This document shows positions 8,273 to 17,240 of a stretch of 64,000 nucleotides of DNA, in pieces (position 1 is the first letter of the stretch; every line of letters starts with the position of its first letter). A model generated the notes under the pieces. The model was given only the letters and a program-made list of their open reading frames with translations. It ran no database searches and was not told where the DNA came from. Made by a program: the position numbers and the translations under genes. Source of the stretch: Bisgaard Taxon 45 (GTDB lineage Bacteria; Pseudomonadota; Gammaproteobacteria; Enterobacterales; Pasteurellaceae); the NCBI GenBank assembly GCA_030783905.1, contig JAQAHH010000009.1, positions 124,001-188,000 of the forward strand. The letters are read 5' to 3'.

Positions 8273-9922
8273 ATGACTGAATCTTTTGCTCAACTATTTG
8301 AAGAATCATTAAAAGAACTTGAAACCCGTCAAGGTTCTATCGTTAGCGGTACTGTTGTTGCTATTCAAAAAGGCTTTGTGCTTGTTGACGCTGGTTTAAA
8401 ATCTGAATCAGCTATCCCTGTTGAAGAATTCTTAAACGCACAAGGCGAATTAGATGTTCAAGTGGGTGATGTCGTTAATGTTGCGTTAGACGCGGTGGAA
8501 GATGGTTTTGGTGAAACAAAACTTTCTCGTGAAAAAGCTGTTCGTCACGAATCTTGGATTGAATTAGAAAAAGCATACGAAGAACAGGCAACTGTTATCG
8601 GTTTAATCAACGGTAAAGTGAAAGGTGGTTTCACAGTTGAGTTAAACGGTGTTCGTGCATTCTTACCAGGTTCATTGGTAGATACTCGCCCAGTTCGCGA
8701 AACTTTACACTTAGAAGGTAAAGAATTAGAGTTCAAAGTCATCAAACTTGACCAAAAACGTAACAACGTTGTTGTTTCTCGTCGCGCGGTAATCGAATCA
8801 GAAAACAGCCAAGAACGTGAACAAATTCTTGAAAACTTACAAGAAGGCGCAGAAGTTAAAGGTATCGTTAAGAACTTAACTGACTACGGTGCATTCGTAG
8901 ATTTAGGTGGTGTTGACGGTTTATTACATATCACAGATATGGCTTGGAAACGTGTTAAACACCCAAGTGAAATCGTGAATGTTGGTGACGAAATCACGGT
9001 TAAAGTATTGAAATTTGACAAAGATCGTACTCGCGTATCTTTAGGCTTAAAACAATTAGGTCAAGATCCTTGGGTTGCTATTGCGGAAAATCATCCAGTT
9101 AACAGCAAACTAAGCGGTAAAGTAACTAACTTAACTGACTATGGTTGTTTTGTTGAAATTTTAGATGGCGTTGAAGGTTTAGTTCACGTTTCTGAAATGG
9201 ATTGGACAAATAAAAACATTCACCCTTCTAAAGTGGTTAGCTTAGGTGATGTGGTTGAAGTGATGGTATTAGAAATCGATGAAGAACGTCGTCGTATTTC
9301 TTTAGGTTTAAAACAATGCAAACCTAACCCATGGTTACAATTCGCTGAAACACACAACAAAGGCGACAAAGTTGAAGGTAAAATCAAGTCAATCACTGAC
9401 TTTGGTATCTTCATCGGTCTTGATGGTGGTATCGACGGTTTAGTTCACTTATCTGATATTTCTTGGAATGTATCGGGTGAAGAAGCAGTTCGTCAATACA
9501 AAAAAGGTGATGAAGTTGCAGCGGTTGTCTTACAAGTTGATGCAGTGAAAGAGCGTATCTCTTTAGGTATTAAACAGCTTGAAGAAGATCCATTCAATAA
9601 TTTCGTTGCAATCAACAAAAAAGGTGCAGTATTAAGCGCTAAAGTTGTTGAAGCAGACGCGAAAGGTGCAAAAGTTGAATTAGATGGTGGTGTTGAAGGT
9701 TATATCCGTGCAGCGGATTTAACAAACGAAGTGAACGCAGGTGATGTTGTTGAAGCGAAATACACTGGCGTTGATCGTAAAGCACGTATCGTTCACTTAT
9801 CTGTACGCGCGAAAGACCAAGCAGAAGAAGCGGCTGCAGTTGCAAATGTGAATAACAAACAAGAAGATGTTGCTATTCCAAATGCAATGGCAGAAGCATT
9901 TAAAGCAGCTAAAGGCGAATAA
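8273..9922 (+). CDS. rpsA: 30S ribosomal protein S1
   Basis: Largest 30S protein; binds mRNA and allows initiation on structured or weak ribosome sites. The 549 residues contain six S1 repeats: two N-terminal ribosome-binding ones, then four RNA-binding copies recognisable by repeated phrases such as [24 protein letters not shown] and [22 protein letters not shown] patterns. Codon use is strongly biased, as in highly expressed genes. It is followed by a perfect hairpin and then ihfB. The start [11 protein letters not shown] agrees with the E. coli protein and needs no strong ribosome site because of the leader described above. Confidence 0.98.
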   Translation: MTESFAQLFEESLKELETRQGSIVSGTVVAIQKGFVLVDAGLKSESAIPVEEFLNAQGELDVQVGDVVNVALDAVEDGFGETKLSREKAVRHESWIELEKAYEEQATVIGLINGKVKGGFTVELNGVRAFLPGSLVDTRPVRETLHLEGKELEFKVIKLDQKRNNVVVSRRAVIESENSQEREQILENLQEGAEVKGIVKNLTDYGAFVDLGGVDGLLHITDMAWKRVKHPSEIVNVGDEITVKVLKFDKDRTRVSLGLKQLGQDPWVAIAENHPVNSKLSGKVTNLTDYGCFVEILDGVEGLVHVSEMDWTNKNIHPSKVVSLGDVVEVMVLEIDEERRRISLGLKQCKPNPWLQFAETHNKGDKVEGKIKSITDFGIFIGLDGGIDGLVHLSDISWNVSGEEAVRQYKKGDEVAAVVLQVDAVKERISLGIKQLEEDPFNNFVAINKKGAVLSAKVVEADAKGAKVELDGGVEGYIRAADLTNEVNAGDVVEAKYTGVDRKARIVHLSVRAKDQAEEAAAVANVNNKQEDVAIPNAMAEAFKAAKGE

Positions 9923-9943
9923 TTAACTTCCCCTTATCGCATA

Positions 9944-9971
9944 GAGCTAACATGTGAGAACATGTTAGCTC
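9944..9971 (+). other. Perfect 12-bp hairpin with GAGA loop between rpsA and ihfB
   Basis: Arms 9944-9955 and 9960-9971 pair perfectly around the tetraloop GAGA (a GNRA loop). There is no T-tract afterwards, so it is more likely an mRNA-stabilising or processing element than a strong terminator. Confidence 0.7.
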
Positions 9972-9993
9972 ATTATCAAGTTAGGAGAAAATT

Positions 9994-10278
9994 ATGACTA
10001 AATCAGAGCTTATTGAGCGTTTAGTCCAAAAGTGTCATGCAGTCGCGGCAAAAGATGTTGAACATGCAGTAAAAGAAATTTTGGATCAAATGTCATTCGC
10101 ATTAGAAAGTGGTAAGCGCATTGAAGTAAGAGGATTTGGTAGTTTCTCATTACATTATCGCCAACCTCGTTTAGGACGTAATCCTAAAACAGGTGAACAA
10201 GTGAAATTAGACGCAAAATCTGTCCCGCACTTTAAAGCAGGTAAAGAGCTGAGAGAGCGTGTTGATATTTACGCATAA
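9994..10278 (+). CDS. ihfB: Integration host factor subunit beta
   Basis: 94-residue DNA-bending protein of the HU/IHF family that works as a heterodimer with IhfA in recombination, replication and transcription. It has the family start [11 protein letters not shown] and the beta-arm region with the DNA-contacting RNPKTGE, here [23 protein letters not shown] ribosome site precedes the ATG. It ends the cmk-rpsA-ihfB cluster, with an intrinsic terminator 18 bases after the stop. Confidence 0.97.
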   Translation: MTKSELIERLVQKCHAVAAKDVEHAVKEILDQMSFALESGKRIEVRGFGSFSLHYRQPRLGRNPKTGEQVKLDAKSVPHFKAGKELRERVDIYA

Positions 10279-10296
10279 TTTCAACTAACTTTATAT

Positions 10297-10323
10297 AACG
10301 ACACGTTTAAGTGTCGTTTTTTG
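10297..10323 (+). terminator. Terminator after ihfB
   Basis: 8-bp stem AACGACAC/GTGTCGTT with a 6-base loop, followed by a six-T run. Confidence 0.85.
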
Positions 10324-10374
10324 TATTTATTTTTGGCATAATGGAACATATTGTTTTTGTTAAGGAGTGAGTCG

Positions 10375-10671
10375 ATGATCAAATATATTTTAGGCTTAGT
10401 ACTGGTACTTGCCATTGTCTTAGTGGCGATTACGATTGGTGCGAATAATGATCAGATAATCAGCTTTAATTATATGGTCGCACAAAGCGAATTTCGTCTC
10501 TCTACGTTAGTGGCCATTTTATTCGGTTTAGGTTTGATTTTAGGTTGGTTAATTAGTGCTATCTTTTATATCAAATTAAAGCTAAAAAACATGTCCTTAA
10601 CACGTCAGCTTAAACGCCAAACGCTACAAATTAATGAATTAACCACAGCTCGAGATAAGGTTGTCAAATAA
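10375..10671 (+). CDS. lapA: LPS assembly protein LapA (YciS)
   Basis: 98-residue inner-membrane protein with two hydrophobic helices and a cytosolic basic/coiled tail. In E. coli LapA works with LapB to adjust LPS synthesis by controlling LpxC turnover. The longer open frame begins at a TTG at 10351, but the ATG at 10375 has an AAGGAG ribosome site 8 bases upstream and fits the family length. The stop overlaps the lapB start by one base (TAATG), so the two are translationally coupled. Confidence 0.9.
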   Translation: MIKYILGLVLVLAIVLVAITIGANNDQIISFNYMVAQSEFRLSTLVAILFGLGLILGWLISAIFYIKLKLKNMSLTRQLKRQTLQINELTTARDKVVK

Positions 10672-11858
10672 TGCTCGAGTTACTCTTCCTGCTTCTACCT
10701 ATTGCGGCAGCGTATGGCTGGTATATGGGGCACCGCAGTGCAAAAAAAGATCAGGAAGACATCACAAATAAACTCTCTCGTGATTATGTCACGGGCGTAA
10801 ATTTTCTTTTATCAAATCAACCGGAAAAAGCGGTTGATTTGTTTCTCGATATTCTGCAAAAACAAGAAACAGAAAATGAAATTGACAGTTCGTCACAGTT
10901 CGAAGCGGAGCTGACTTTAGGTAACCTATATCGCTCTCGAGGTGAAGTCGATCGTGCATTGCGTATTCACCAGGCGTTAGATCGTAGTCCAGATTATACT
11001 TTTGAACAAAAATTACTAGCTAAACAACAATTAGCAAAAGATTTCATGGCAGTGGGCTTTTATGACCGTGCAGAAATGCTTTATATTTTGTTGGTTGATG
11101 AACCAGATTTTGCTGAAAATGCCTTACAACAACTAGCAGTGGTGTATCAAAAAACGAAAGAATGGGAAAAGGCAATTAATGTTGCAGAAAAACTGGCTAA
11201 GATTTCACCAAAGGAAAATAACATTGAGCTTGCACAGTATTACTGTGAATTTGCGCAAAGTTTATCGTTAGAAAATAAAGCCAATCAAGTCCGTCAGAGA
11301 GGTTTATTAGAAGCCGCGTTAAAAGTGGCACCGAATTGTGTGAGAGCCTCAATTTTGCTTGGGCAACTTTTAATGAAAGAAAAGCAGTATCAACAAGCAG
11401 TCTTGATTTTCGAAAATGTGCTTGAACAGAATGCGGATTATGTAGGAGAAGTGTTAGGCTTATTGAAGGCGTGTTACCAGAAACTCAACCAATTAGAGAA
11501 TTTCGAATTATTTCTGATTAAAGCCAGCCACTCGACTAAAAATAGTGCGGTGGAATTAGCACTTTCCGATTTGATTGAAGAAATTGATGGCAAAACAGCG
11601 GCACAGGCAAAACTGTATCAACAATTAAATCAGCATCCCACTACCTACTTATTTCACCGTTTTATTCAATATCAAATTAATGATGCAGAAGAAGGACGAG
11701 GAAAAGAGAGCTTGGTGTTGTTGCATAAAATGGTGGGGGAGCGGATCAAGCAGAATTTTGATTATCGTTGTACCAATTGTGGTTATCAAACACACAAACT
11801 AGCTTGGTGTTGCCCATCTTGTCGGCACTGGGAAACGATCAAACCCATAGAAGATTAA
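10671..11858 (+). CDS. lapB: LPS assembly protein LapB (YciM)
   Basis: 395 residues. An N-terminal membrane anchor (residues 1-18) is followed by TPR repeats over about residues 60-330 and a C-terminal rubredoxin-like metal site with two CxxC pairs (CTNCGYQ and CCPSCRHW). In E. coli LapB recruits FtsH to degrade LpxC and so matches LPS to phospholipid synthesis, facing the cytosol. It is coupled to lapA by a one-base overlap and followed by pyrF, as in E. coli. The length equals the family norm. Confidence 0.95.
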   Translation: MLELLFLLLPIAAAYGWYMGHRSAKKDQEDITNKLSRDYVTGVNFLLSNQPEKAVDLFLDILQKQETENEIDSSSQFEAELTLGNLYRSRGEVDRALRIHQALDRSPDYTFEQKLLAKQQLAKDFMAVGFYDRAEMLYILLVDEPDFAENALQQLAVVYQKTKEWEKAINVAEKLAKISPKENNIELAQYYCEFAQSLSLENKANQVRQRGLLEAALKVAPNCVRASILLGQLLMKEKQYQQAVLIFENVLEQNADYVGEVLGLLKACYQKLNQLENFELFLIKASHSTKNSAVELALSDLIEEIDGKTAAQAKLYQQLNQHPTTYLFHRFIQYQINDAEEGRGKESLVLLHKMVGERIKQNFDYRCTNCGYQTHKLAWCCPSCRHWETIKPIED

Positions 11859-11894
11859 GCAAACATAATTAATTGAACACAGAGAGGGAAAATT

Positions 11895-12596
11895 ATGACG
11901 AGTAAAATCATTGTTGCATTAGATTATGAAAAAGAAGAAGAGGCATTACAGTTAGTCGATCAAATTGATCCAAGCTTATGTCGCTTAAAAGTCGGTAAAG
12001 AAATGTTTACCACACTAGGTACTAAATTTGTTAAAGCACTACATGATCGCAACTTTGATGTATTTTTAGATTTAAAATTTCATGATATTCCAAACACTGT
12101 CGCAAGAGCGGTGCGTTCTGCAGCAGATTTAGGGGTATGGATGGTCGATTTACATGCTAGCGGTGGTTTACGCATGATGGAAGAGGCAAAGAAAATTCTT
12201 GAGCCTTATGGCAAAGATGCGCCTATTTTAATTAGTGTAACGGTTCTGACCAGTATGGAAGATCTTGATTTATTGCAAATCGGTATTAATGCGTCACCGA
12301 TGGAACAAGTGATCCGTTTAGCGAATTTAACCCAACGTGCTGGATTAGATGGCGTGGTCTGCTCTCCACAAGAAGTAGAAATTTTACGTGCTAACTGTGG
12401 CAAAGATTTTAAACTGATTACACCGGGCATTCGTCCAATTGGCAGTGATTTTGGTGATCAACGTCGTGTGATGACTCCCGCTGGTGCAATTCAAGCCGGT
12501 TCTGATTATTTAGTGATTGGTCGCCCAATTACTCAAGCAGATAATCCTGCAGAAGTGCTGAGATCGATTAATGCTTCTTTACCAGTGAATCCCTAA
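11895..12596 (+). CDS. pyrF: Orotidine 5'-phosphate decarboxylase
   Basis: Last step of UMP synthesis: decarboxylates OMP to UMP, cytosolic dimer. The 233 residues carry the catalytic block [11 protein letters not shown] near 58-68 and the phosphate-binding end with TPGIRP and VIGRPI. The ribosome site is AGAGAGG. It sits between lapB and yciH as in E. coli and ends two bases before the yciH start. Confidence 0.97.
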   Translation: MTSKIIVALDYEKEEEALQLVDQIDPSLCRLKVGKEMFTTLGTKFVKALHDRNFDVFLDLKFHDIPNTVARAVRSAADLGVWMVDLHASGGLRMMEEAKKILEPYGKDAPILISVTVLTSMEDLDLLQIGINASPMEQVIRLANLTQRAGLDGVVCSPQEVEILRANCGKDFKLITPGIRPIGSDFGDQRRVMTPAGAIQAGSDYLVIGRPITQADNPAEVLRSINASLPVNP

Positions 12597-12598
12597 CA

Positions 12599-12916
12599 AT
12601 GACAGATACCTTAGTCTATTCGACAGAAACTGGTCGAATTAAAGCCGAAAAACCTCAACCAATGCGTGTCAAAGGCGATGGGATTGTCCGTATCCAACGT
12701 CAGGTGAGTGGTCGTAAAGGAAATGGTGTTTGTGTGATCACTGGTCTGGATTTATCGGATGATGAATTGAAAAAACTCGCCACAGAACTAAAAAAACGTT
12801 GTGGTTGTGGTGGTGCGGTAAAAAATGCCACGATTGAAATTCAAGGCGAAAAACGTGATCTCTTGAAAGACTTGTTAGAACAGAAAGGTTATCGCGTTAA
12901 ATTAGCGGGGGGCTAG
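12599..12916 (+). CDS. yciH: SUI1/eIF1-like protein YciH
   Basis: 105-residue homologue of eukaryotic eIF1 (SUI1 domain, C-terminal two thirds, with KKRCGCGGAVKNATIEIQG). Its role in bacteria is not settled; the E. coli protein is reported to affect initiation fidelity in vitro. It follows pyrF with a two-base gap, which implies coupled translation. A hairpin terminator that serves the convergent peroxiredoxin gene lies 22 bases downstream. Confidence 0.92.
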   Translation: MTDTLVYSTETGRIKAEKPQPMRVKGDGIVRIQRQVSGRKGNGVCVITGLDLSDDELKKLATELKKRCGCGGAVKNATIEIQGEKRDLLKDLLEQKGYRVKLAGG

Positions 12917-12933
12917 TAACTTTTCCAGTTTAG

Positions 12934-12966
12934 AAAAAAAAGGATTAGCAATAAGCTAATCCTTTT
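12934..12966 (-). terminator. Terminator of the peroxiredoxin gene
   Basis: 12-bp stem AAAAGGATTAGC/GCTAATCCTTTT with a 5-base loop (12950-12954). On the minus strand it runs into a T-tract. Confidence 0.85.
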
Positions 12967-12986
12967 AAAATACGTAACAGTAAAAC

Positions 12987-13589
12987 TTACAGTTGATCTG
13001 CGTGTTGTTTTAAGTATTTTGCTACACCCTCAGGGCTACCTGTCATACCTTCTTTGCCTTTTTCCCATTGTGCTGGGCAAACATCACCATGTTCTTCGTG
13101 GAACTGTAATGCATCAACCATACGTAACATTTCATCAATATTACGGCCTAATGGTAAATCATTGACAACTTGATGACGCACAACGCCATTTTTATCAATT
13201 AAGAAAGAAGCACGTAATGCCACGCCAGCTTCTGGGTGTTCAATACCAAATGCTTGTGCGATTTCATGTTTAATATCGGCAACTAAGGCATATTTGACTT
13301 CACCAATCCCGCCATTTTCGACAGGCGTTTTACGCCAAGCGTTGTGGCTGAATTCTGAGTCAATGGAAATACCCACTACTTCAACACCACGTTTTTGGAA
13401 CTCTTCATAGCGATGATCAAAAGCGATAAGCTCAGATGGACATACGAAAGTAAAATCGAGTGGATAGAAGAAAACAACCGCTGCTTTACCTGCAATATGT
13501 TGTTTAAAATTGAAATGATCAACAATTTCACCATTACCTAAAACGGCTGCCGCTGTAAAATCAGGGGCTTGACGAGTTACTAATACCAT
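12987..13589 (-). CDS. 2-Cys peroxiredoxin (AhpC/TSA family)
   Basis: 200-residue typical 2-Cys peroxiredoxin that reduces hydrogen peroxide and organic peroxides. The peroxidatic Cys50 is in FTFVCPSE and the resolving Cys171 in GDVCPAQW. A GGIGEVKY stretch at 93-100 resembles the GG-L-G motif of sensitive peroxiredoxins. No ahpF lies beside it, so the reductant (thioredoxin or a glutaredoxin) is unknown. It is a single gene, convergent with yciH and divergent from metC. Confidence 0.93.
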   Translation of the reverse strand: MVLVTRQAPDFTAAAVLGNGEIVDHFNFKQHIAGKAAVVFFYPLDFTFVCPSELIAFDHRYEEFQKRGVEVVGISIDSEFSHNAWRKTPVENGGIGEVKYALVADIKHEIAQAFGIEHPEAGVALRASFLIDKNGVVRHQVVNDLPLGRNIDEMLRMVDALQFHEEHGDVCPAQWEKGKEGMTGSPEGVAKYLKQHADQL

Positions 13590-13768
13590 AGTATTAATCT
13601 CCTGTTAAAAATTAAACGAAAAATTTTGCTCTGTGAGAATCAGCAAAATTGTCTTGCTATTCTAAAGAATGTTGAGTCATTTTGACAGGGCTTTTTACTA
13701 TCTTATTATTTATTTTTAACTTTTTATTAACTTATTTTTCTTTTATTTCATCTCAAGGATGCAACACA

Positions 13769-14965
13769 ATGTCAAAAAAACACAGTTTATCAACCCAATT
13801 TGTTCATGCAGGACGGAAAAAACGCTTTTTACAAGGTGGTGTGAATCCAGTCATTCAACAGGCCTCTTCATTAGTTTTTGAGAATTTAGCGCATAAAAAA
13901 CAGGCGACACAACAACGTGCACAAGGCGCTTTATTTTATGGGCGTCGCGGGACACTGACTCATTTTGCTCTACAAGAGGCGATGGTGGAATTAGAAGGTG
14001 GGGAAGGTTGTTATTTGTATCCTTGTGGTGCCGCGGCGGTGACACAGAGCATCTTATCTTTTGTGCAGACTGGTGATCATATTTTAATGACAGGTGCGGC
14101 TTATGAGCCTACTCAAGCGTTTTGTAATCATATTTTAACGAAAATGCAAATAGACACGACCTATTATGACCCCATGATAGGTGACGGCATTGCTGAGCTT
14201 GTACAACAAAATACGAAAGTGCTTTTTCTTGAGGCACCCAGTTCATTGACGATGGAAGTGCCAGATATTCCTGCGATTGTTCAAGCTGCGCGTCGTGTGA
14301 ATCCTGAGCTTGTGATTATGATCGATAATACTTGGTCAGCGGGCGTGTTTTTTAACGCGCTTGAACAAGGTATTGATATTTCGATTCAAGCGGGAACCAA
14401 ATATTTAGTTGGGCACTCTGATATTATGATTGGCACCGCCGTGGCGAATAAGCGCTGTTGGGCACAATTGCGAGAGCAGTCTTATTTAATGGGACAAATG
14501 GTGGATGCGGAAAGTGCGTATATGACCGCTCGTGGACTTCGCACACTCGGGATTCGCTTGAAACAGCATGAAGAAAATGCGTTGAAAGTGGCACAGTGGT
14601 TAGCTGAACAACCGGCAGTGAAAGCCGTTTATCATCCAGCATTAGCAAGTTGTCCCGGACATCAATTTTTTAAACGAGACTTTACTGGTGCAACCGGCTT
14701 GTTTTCATTTGAGTTACAGCAAAAACTCAATCCACAGCAATTATCGGCATTTATGGATCACTTTACTCTATTCAGTATGGCGTATTCTTGGGGGGGATTT
14801 GAATCGTTGATTTTACATTATCAACCTGAAGAGGTGATGGCGATGCGTCCCAATATCGCGCGTAAAATCAGTGGCACGTTGATTCGTGTACATATCGGTT
14901 TGGAAGAGCCGGCTGACTTAATCGCTGATTTAGAAGCAGGGTTTGCGCGTTTAAACGAGAGGTGA
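13769..14965 (+). CDS. metC: Cystathionine beta-lyase
   Basis: PLP enzyme that cleaves cystathionine to homocysteine, pyruvate and ammonia in methionine synthesis. The 398 residues match E. coli MetC. The PLP lysine is K211 in [12 protein letters not shown], with the YGRRGTLT block near 58-65. The frame is open from 13682 at a TTG, but the ATG at 13769 has an AAGGA ribosome site and the family start, so the upstream hydrophobic codons are not part of it. It ends at a bidirectional terminator. Confidence 0.93.
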   Translation: MSKKHSLSTQFVHAGRKKRFLQGGVNPVIQQASSLVFENLAHKKQATQQRAQGALFYGRRGTLTHFALQEAMVELEGGEGCYLYPCGAAAVTQSILSFVQTGDHILMTGAAYEPTQAFCNHILTKMQIDTTYYDPMIGDGIAELVQQNTKVLFLEAPSSLTMEVPDIPAIVQAARRVNPELVIMIDNTWSAGVFFNALEQGIDISIQAGTKYLVGHSDIMIGTAVANKRCWAQLREQSYLMGQMVDAESAYMTARGLRTLGIRLKQHEENALKVAQWLAEQPAVKAVYHPALASCPGHQFFKRDFTGATGLFSFELQQKLNPQQLSAFMDHFTLFSMAYSWGGFESLILHYQPEEVMAMRPNIARKISGTLIRVHIGLEEPADLIADLEAGFARLNER

Positions 14966-14999
14966 GCATAGCGTTTAACATAAAAAAATGAAAAAGCAG

Positions 15000-15008
15000 A
15001 CCGCACTT
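15000..15008 (-). repeat. USS, left arm of the terminator
   Basis: Exact signal on the minus strand (ACCGCACTT on plus). Confidence 0.9.
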
Positions 15009-15024
15009 GATGAGATAAGCTCAA

Positions 15025-15033
15025 AAGTGCGGT
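15025..15033 (+). repeat. USS, right arm of the terminator
   Basis: Exact signal on the plus strand, opposed to the copy at 15000. Confidence 0.9.
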
Positions 15034-15055
15034 CTTTTTGTGTCGTGATACGAAA

Positions 15056-16405
15056 TTAAAAGAGAATACTACCTATCACCGCCAGTGCAAAGCCAACCAG
15101 ACCAATTAAAGTTTCCATCACGGTCCACGTTTTTAGCGTGGTTTTCTCATCCATTTCTAAGAAACGGCTGACAAGCCAAAAACCTGAGTCATTAACATGT
15201 GATAAAGCGGTTGCACCAGAAGCAATGGCAATCACAATAAAACATAAATCTAACTGACTCAATCCAGTTGTGGCGGCAACAGTTGGAGCAATAAGGGCTG
15301 AAGCGGTGGTTAATGCGACGGTTGCAGAACCTTGTGCAACACGTAATGCTAACGAAATAATGAAGGCAGCCACAATCACGGGCAGGCCTGTATCAGAGAG
15401 CATGGCAGATAATTCATTGCCAATACCACTTGCGCGTAGCACACCACCAAACATACCACCTGCACCAGTGACCAACACAATGGCACAAATTGGACCCAAC
15501 GCATTATCACAAATTTTTTCAATTTGCGCATAGCTACGTTGTTCTTTTAATAGCACGATGGCCACAATCAAGGTGATAAGGAGTGCGATCGGCGTTTTAC
15601 CTAATAGACGCAAGCTTTCTACCCATACTTGTGAACCATCAATCACTTTGGCAACGCTTAAGGTATTTAAGCCTGTATCAAATAAAATTAAGCAAATCGG
15701 TAGCAGAAGAATAAATAGCACTTTTTTAAAGCTTGGTGGATTTTGAACAGCCGTGTCATGAATTGCATGACTTGATAAAAAGGCTTTAGGTAGTGCTAAG
15801 TTGATTTTCTTACCTGAATATAAACCGAATAAATAAGCTGCAATATACCAAGTTGGGATCGCACAGATTAAGCCAACAATCACAAGTAGCCCCATATTGG
15901 CACCTAATAAATCCCCAGAGGCAACTGGACCGGGATGCGGGGGGAGGAAAGCGTGCATAACTGCAAATGCCCCCGCAGCAGGTAAAGCATAGCGCAATGT
16001 CGAACCACCAAATTGTTTGGCGACACTGAAAATGATTGGCAACATCACCACTAAACCGGCATCAAAGAAAATCGGGAAGCCAAACAATAATGAAGCCACC
16101 CCTAAAGCAAAAGGCGCATTTTTCTCGCCAAATTTGTTAATAAGGGTATCGGCTAAGACTTTTGCGCCGCCCGTAATTTCCAATAATCGCCCAATCATTG
16201 CCCCTAAACCAACAAGTAATGCAACTGCTGCAAGGGTGTTACCAAAGCCAGTTAATAGTGTGGGTAAGATTTTATTGATTGGAACACCTGTCGCAAGCGC
16301 CGTTAATAAACTAACGATAAACAATGCAACGAAAGCGTGTACTCGGAATTTCATAATCAACAGTAATAGGACTAAGACCGAGATGATCATAATCAAAATT
16401 AACAT
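15056..16405 (-). CDS. Gluconate permease, GntP family
   Basis: 449-residue inner-membrane proton symporter with about 12-14 hydrophobic helices and GntP-family signatures such as GFPIFFDAGLVVMLPI and AFLPPHPGPVA. The open frame extends to 16444, but the ATG at 16405 has a perfect AGGAGG 7 bases upstream and the family-like start MLILIMIISVL. It is divergent from the gluconate kinase gene. The intergenic region carries two GntR-type operators and two CRP sites, which makes gluconate the probable substrate. One operator lies only 25 bases upstream of the start. Confidence 0.92.
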   Translation of the reverse strand: MLILIMIISVLVLLLLIMKFRVHAFVALFIVSLLTALATGVPINKILPTLLTGFGNTLAAVALLVGLGAMIGRLLEITGGAKVLADTLINKFGEKNAPFALGVASLLFGFPIFFDAGLVVMLPIIFSVAKQFGGSTLRYALPAAGAFAVMHAFLPPHPGPVASGDLLGANMGLLVIVGLICAIPTWYIAAYLFGLYSGKKINLALPKAFLSSHAIHDTAVQNPPSFKKVLFILLLPICLILFDTGLNTLSVAKVIDGSQVWVESLRLLGKTPIALLITLIVAIVLLKEQRSYAQIEKICDNALGPICAIVLVTGAGGMFGGVLRASGIGNELSAMLSDTGLPVIVAAFIISLALRVAQGSATVALTTASALIAPTVAATTGLSQLDLCFIVIAIASGATALSHVNDSGFWLVSRFLEMDEKTTLKTWTVMETLIGLVGFALAVIGSILF

Positions 16406-16429
16406 AAGAAAACCTCCTAGAGTGGTTAT

Positions 16430-16443
16430 TGTTACCAGTAACA
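16430..16443. promoter_or_regulatory. GntR operator 1
   Basis: Near-palindrome TGTTACCAGTAACA, close to the E. coli GntR site ATGTTACCCGTAACAT as I recall it. It is positioned over the gntP leader. Confidence 0.75.
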
Positions 16444-16495
16444 TAATGCGCGAGTGTGGTTTGGTAAAGAGAATTTACGTATTAAAGTTTAAATT

Positions 16496-16511
16496 TGTGA
16501 TCTTGTTCAAA
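16496..16511. promoter_or_regulatory. Probable CRP site (gntP side)
   Basis: TGTGA-N6-TCAAA, one mismatch from the TGTGA-N6-TCACA consensus. Confidence 0.5.
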
Positions 16512-16567
16512 AATAGATTAATAAAAAGCCAATTACACAACGTTATCGCGAGCATTAAATAAAATAA

Positions 16568-16583
16568 TGTGATATTAATCACA
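16568..16583. promoter_or_regulatory. CRP site (gntK side)
   Basis: Perfect TGTGA-TATTAA-TCACA, just upstream of the second GntR operator. Confidence 0.8.
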
Positions 16584-16590
16584 AAATAAA

Positions 16591-16606
16591 ATGTTACCAG
16601 TAACGT
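16591..16606. promoter_or_regulatory. GntR operator 2
   Basis: ATGTTACCAGTAACGT, sharing the core GTTACCAGTAAC with operator 1, 53 bases before the gntK start. Confidence 0.8.
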
Positions 16607-16658
16607 TTTATTGGGTTTTTAGGTATGGTAGATAAAAAAGCGTGAAAAGGAGTGTTGT

Positions 16659-17177
16659 ATGTCAAAAGTAAAAGGTAAAGGCTTTATTTTGATGGGCGTT
16701 TCCAGTACGGGAAAAACCTCCGTCGGGACAGCGGTTGCGCAACGCTTAGGAATAAAATTAATTGATGGCGATGATCTTCATCCACGCGCTAACATCCTTA
16801 AAATGGGACAAGGTATGCCACTCAATGATGAAGACCGAGCGCCTTGGTTAGAACGCATTCGTGATGCGGCCTTTAGTTTAGAACAGAAAAGTGAAGTGGG
16901 AATTATTGTTTGTTCCGCGTTGAAAAAACAATATCGGGACTTAATTCGTGATGGCAATGAGGTGACCTTTCTTTTTTTACATGGTCCTTTTGAATTAGTG
17001 CTTGAGCGTATGAAACAGCGTAAGGGGCATTATATGAAACCCGACATGTTAAAAAGTCAATTTGATATTTTGGAAATTCCACAAGCGGATGAACCTGATG
17101 TGATTCCGATCAGTATTGAGGGCACATTTGAACAAGTCGTGGAACGTTGTGTCAATGCATTAAAACCTCTGCTTTAA
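16659..17177 (+). CDS. gntK: Gluconokinase
   Basis: Phosphorylates gluconate to 6-phosphogluconate for the pentose phosphate or Entner-Doudoroff route. The 172 residues have the P-loop GVSSTGKTS at 13-21 and the GntK phrase IDGDDLHPRANILKMGQGMPL. A strong AAGGAG ribosome site precedes the ATG. It is divergent from the permease and convergent with gntR, so the three genes form one self-contained gluconate regulon. Confidence 0.96.
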   Translation: MSKVKGKGFILMGVSSTGKTSVGTAVAQRLGIKLIDGDDLHPRANILKMGQGMPLNDEDRAPWLERIRDAAFSLEQKSEVGIIVCSALKKQYRDLIRDGNEVTFLFLHGPFELVLERMKQRKGHYMKPDMLKSQFDILEIPQADEPDVIPISIEGTFEQVVERCVNALKPLL

Positions 17178-17192
17178 CTCAAACTACCTTGC

Positions 17193-17240
17193 AACGACCG
17201 TACATTTCTCTTTATGGTGAAAAAGTGCGGTCGTTTTTTA
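17193..17240. terminator. Terminator between gntK and gntR
   Basis: 11-bp stem with one G-U pair (17193-17203 with 17226-17236), followed by six T on the plus strand. The right arm overlaps an uptake signal. Confidence 0.75.
17224..17232 (+). repeat. USS in the gntK terminator
   Basis: Exact AAGTGCGGT, on the right arm. Confidence 0.9.

Larger units (their letters stand above)
14998..15040. terminator. Bidirectional terminator built from two opposed USS
   Basis: Perfect 11-bp stem AGACCGCACTT/AAGTGCGGTCT (14998-15008, 15025-15035) with T-rich exits on both strands, between the convergent metC and gntP. Each arm contains a complete uptake signal. Confidence 0.9.

Noticed and set aside
13682-13768. 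N-terminal membrane segment for MetC
   Set aside because: The hydrophobic codons come from the AT-rich leader; the ATG at 13769 has the ribosome site and the family start.
16017-16562. 181-codon plus-strand frame opposite the gluconate permease
   Set aside because: It is the reverse-strand shadow of gntP and runs across both the operator and CRP sites; low-complexity translation.
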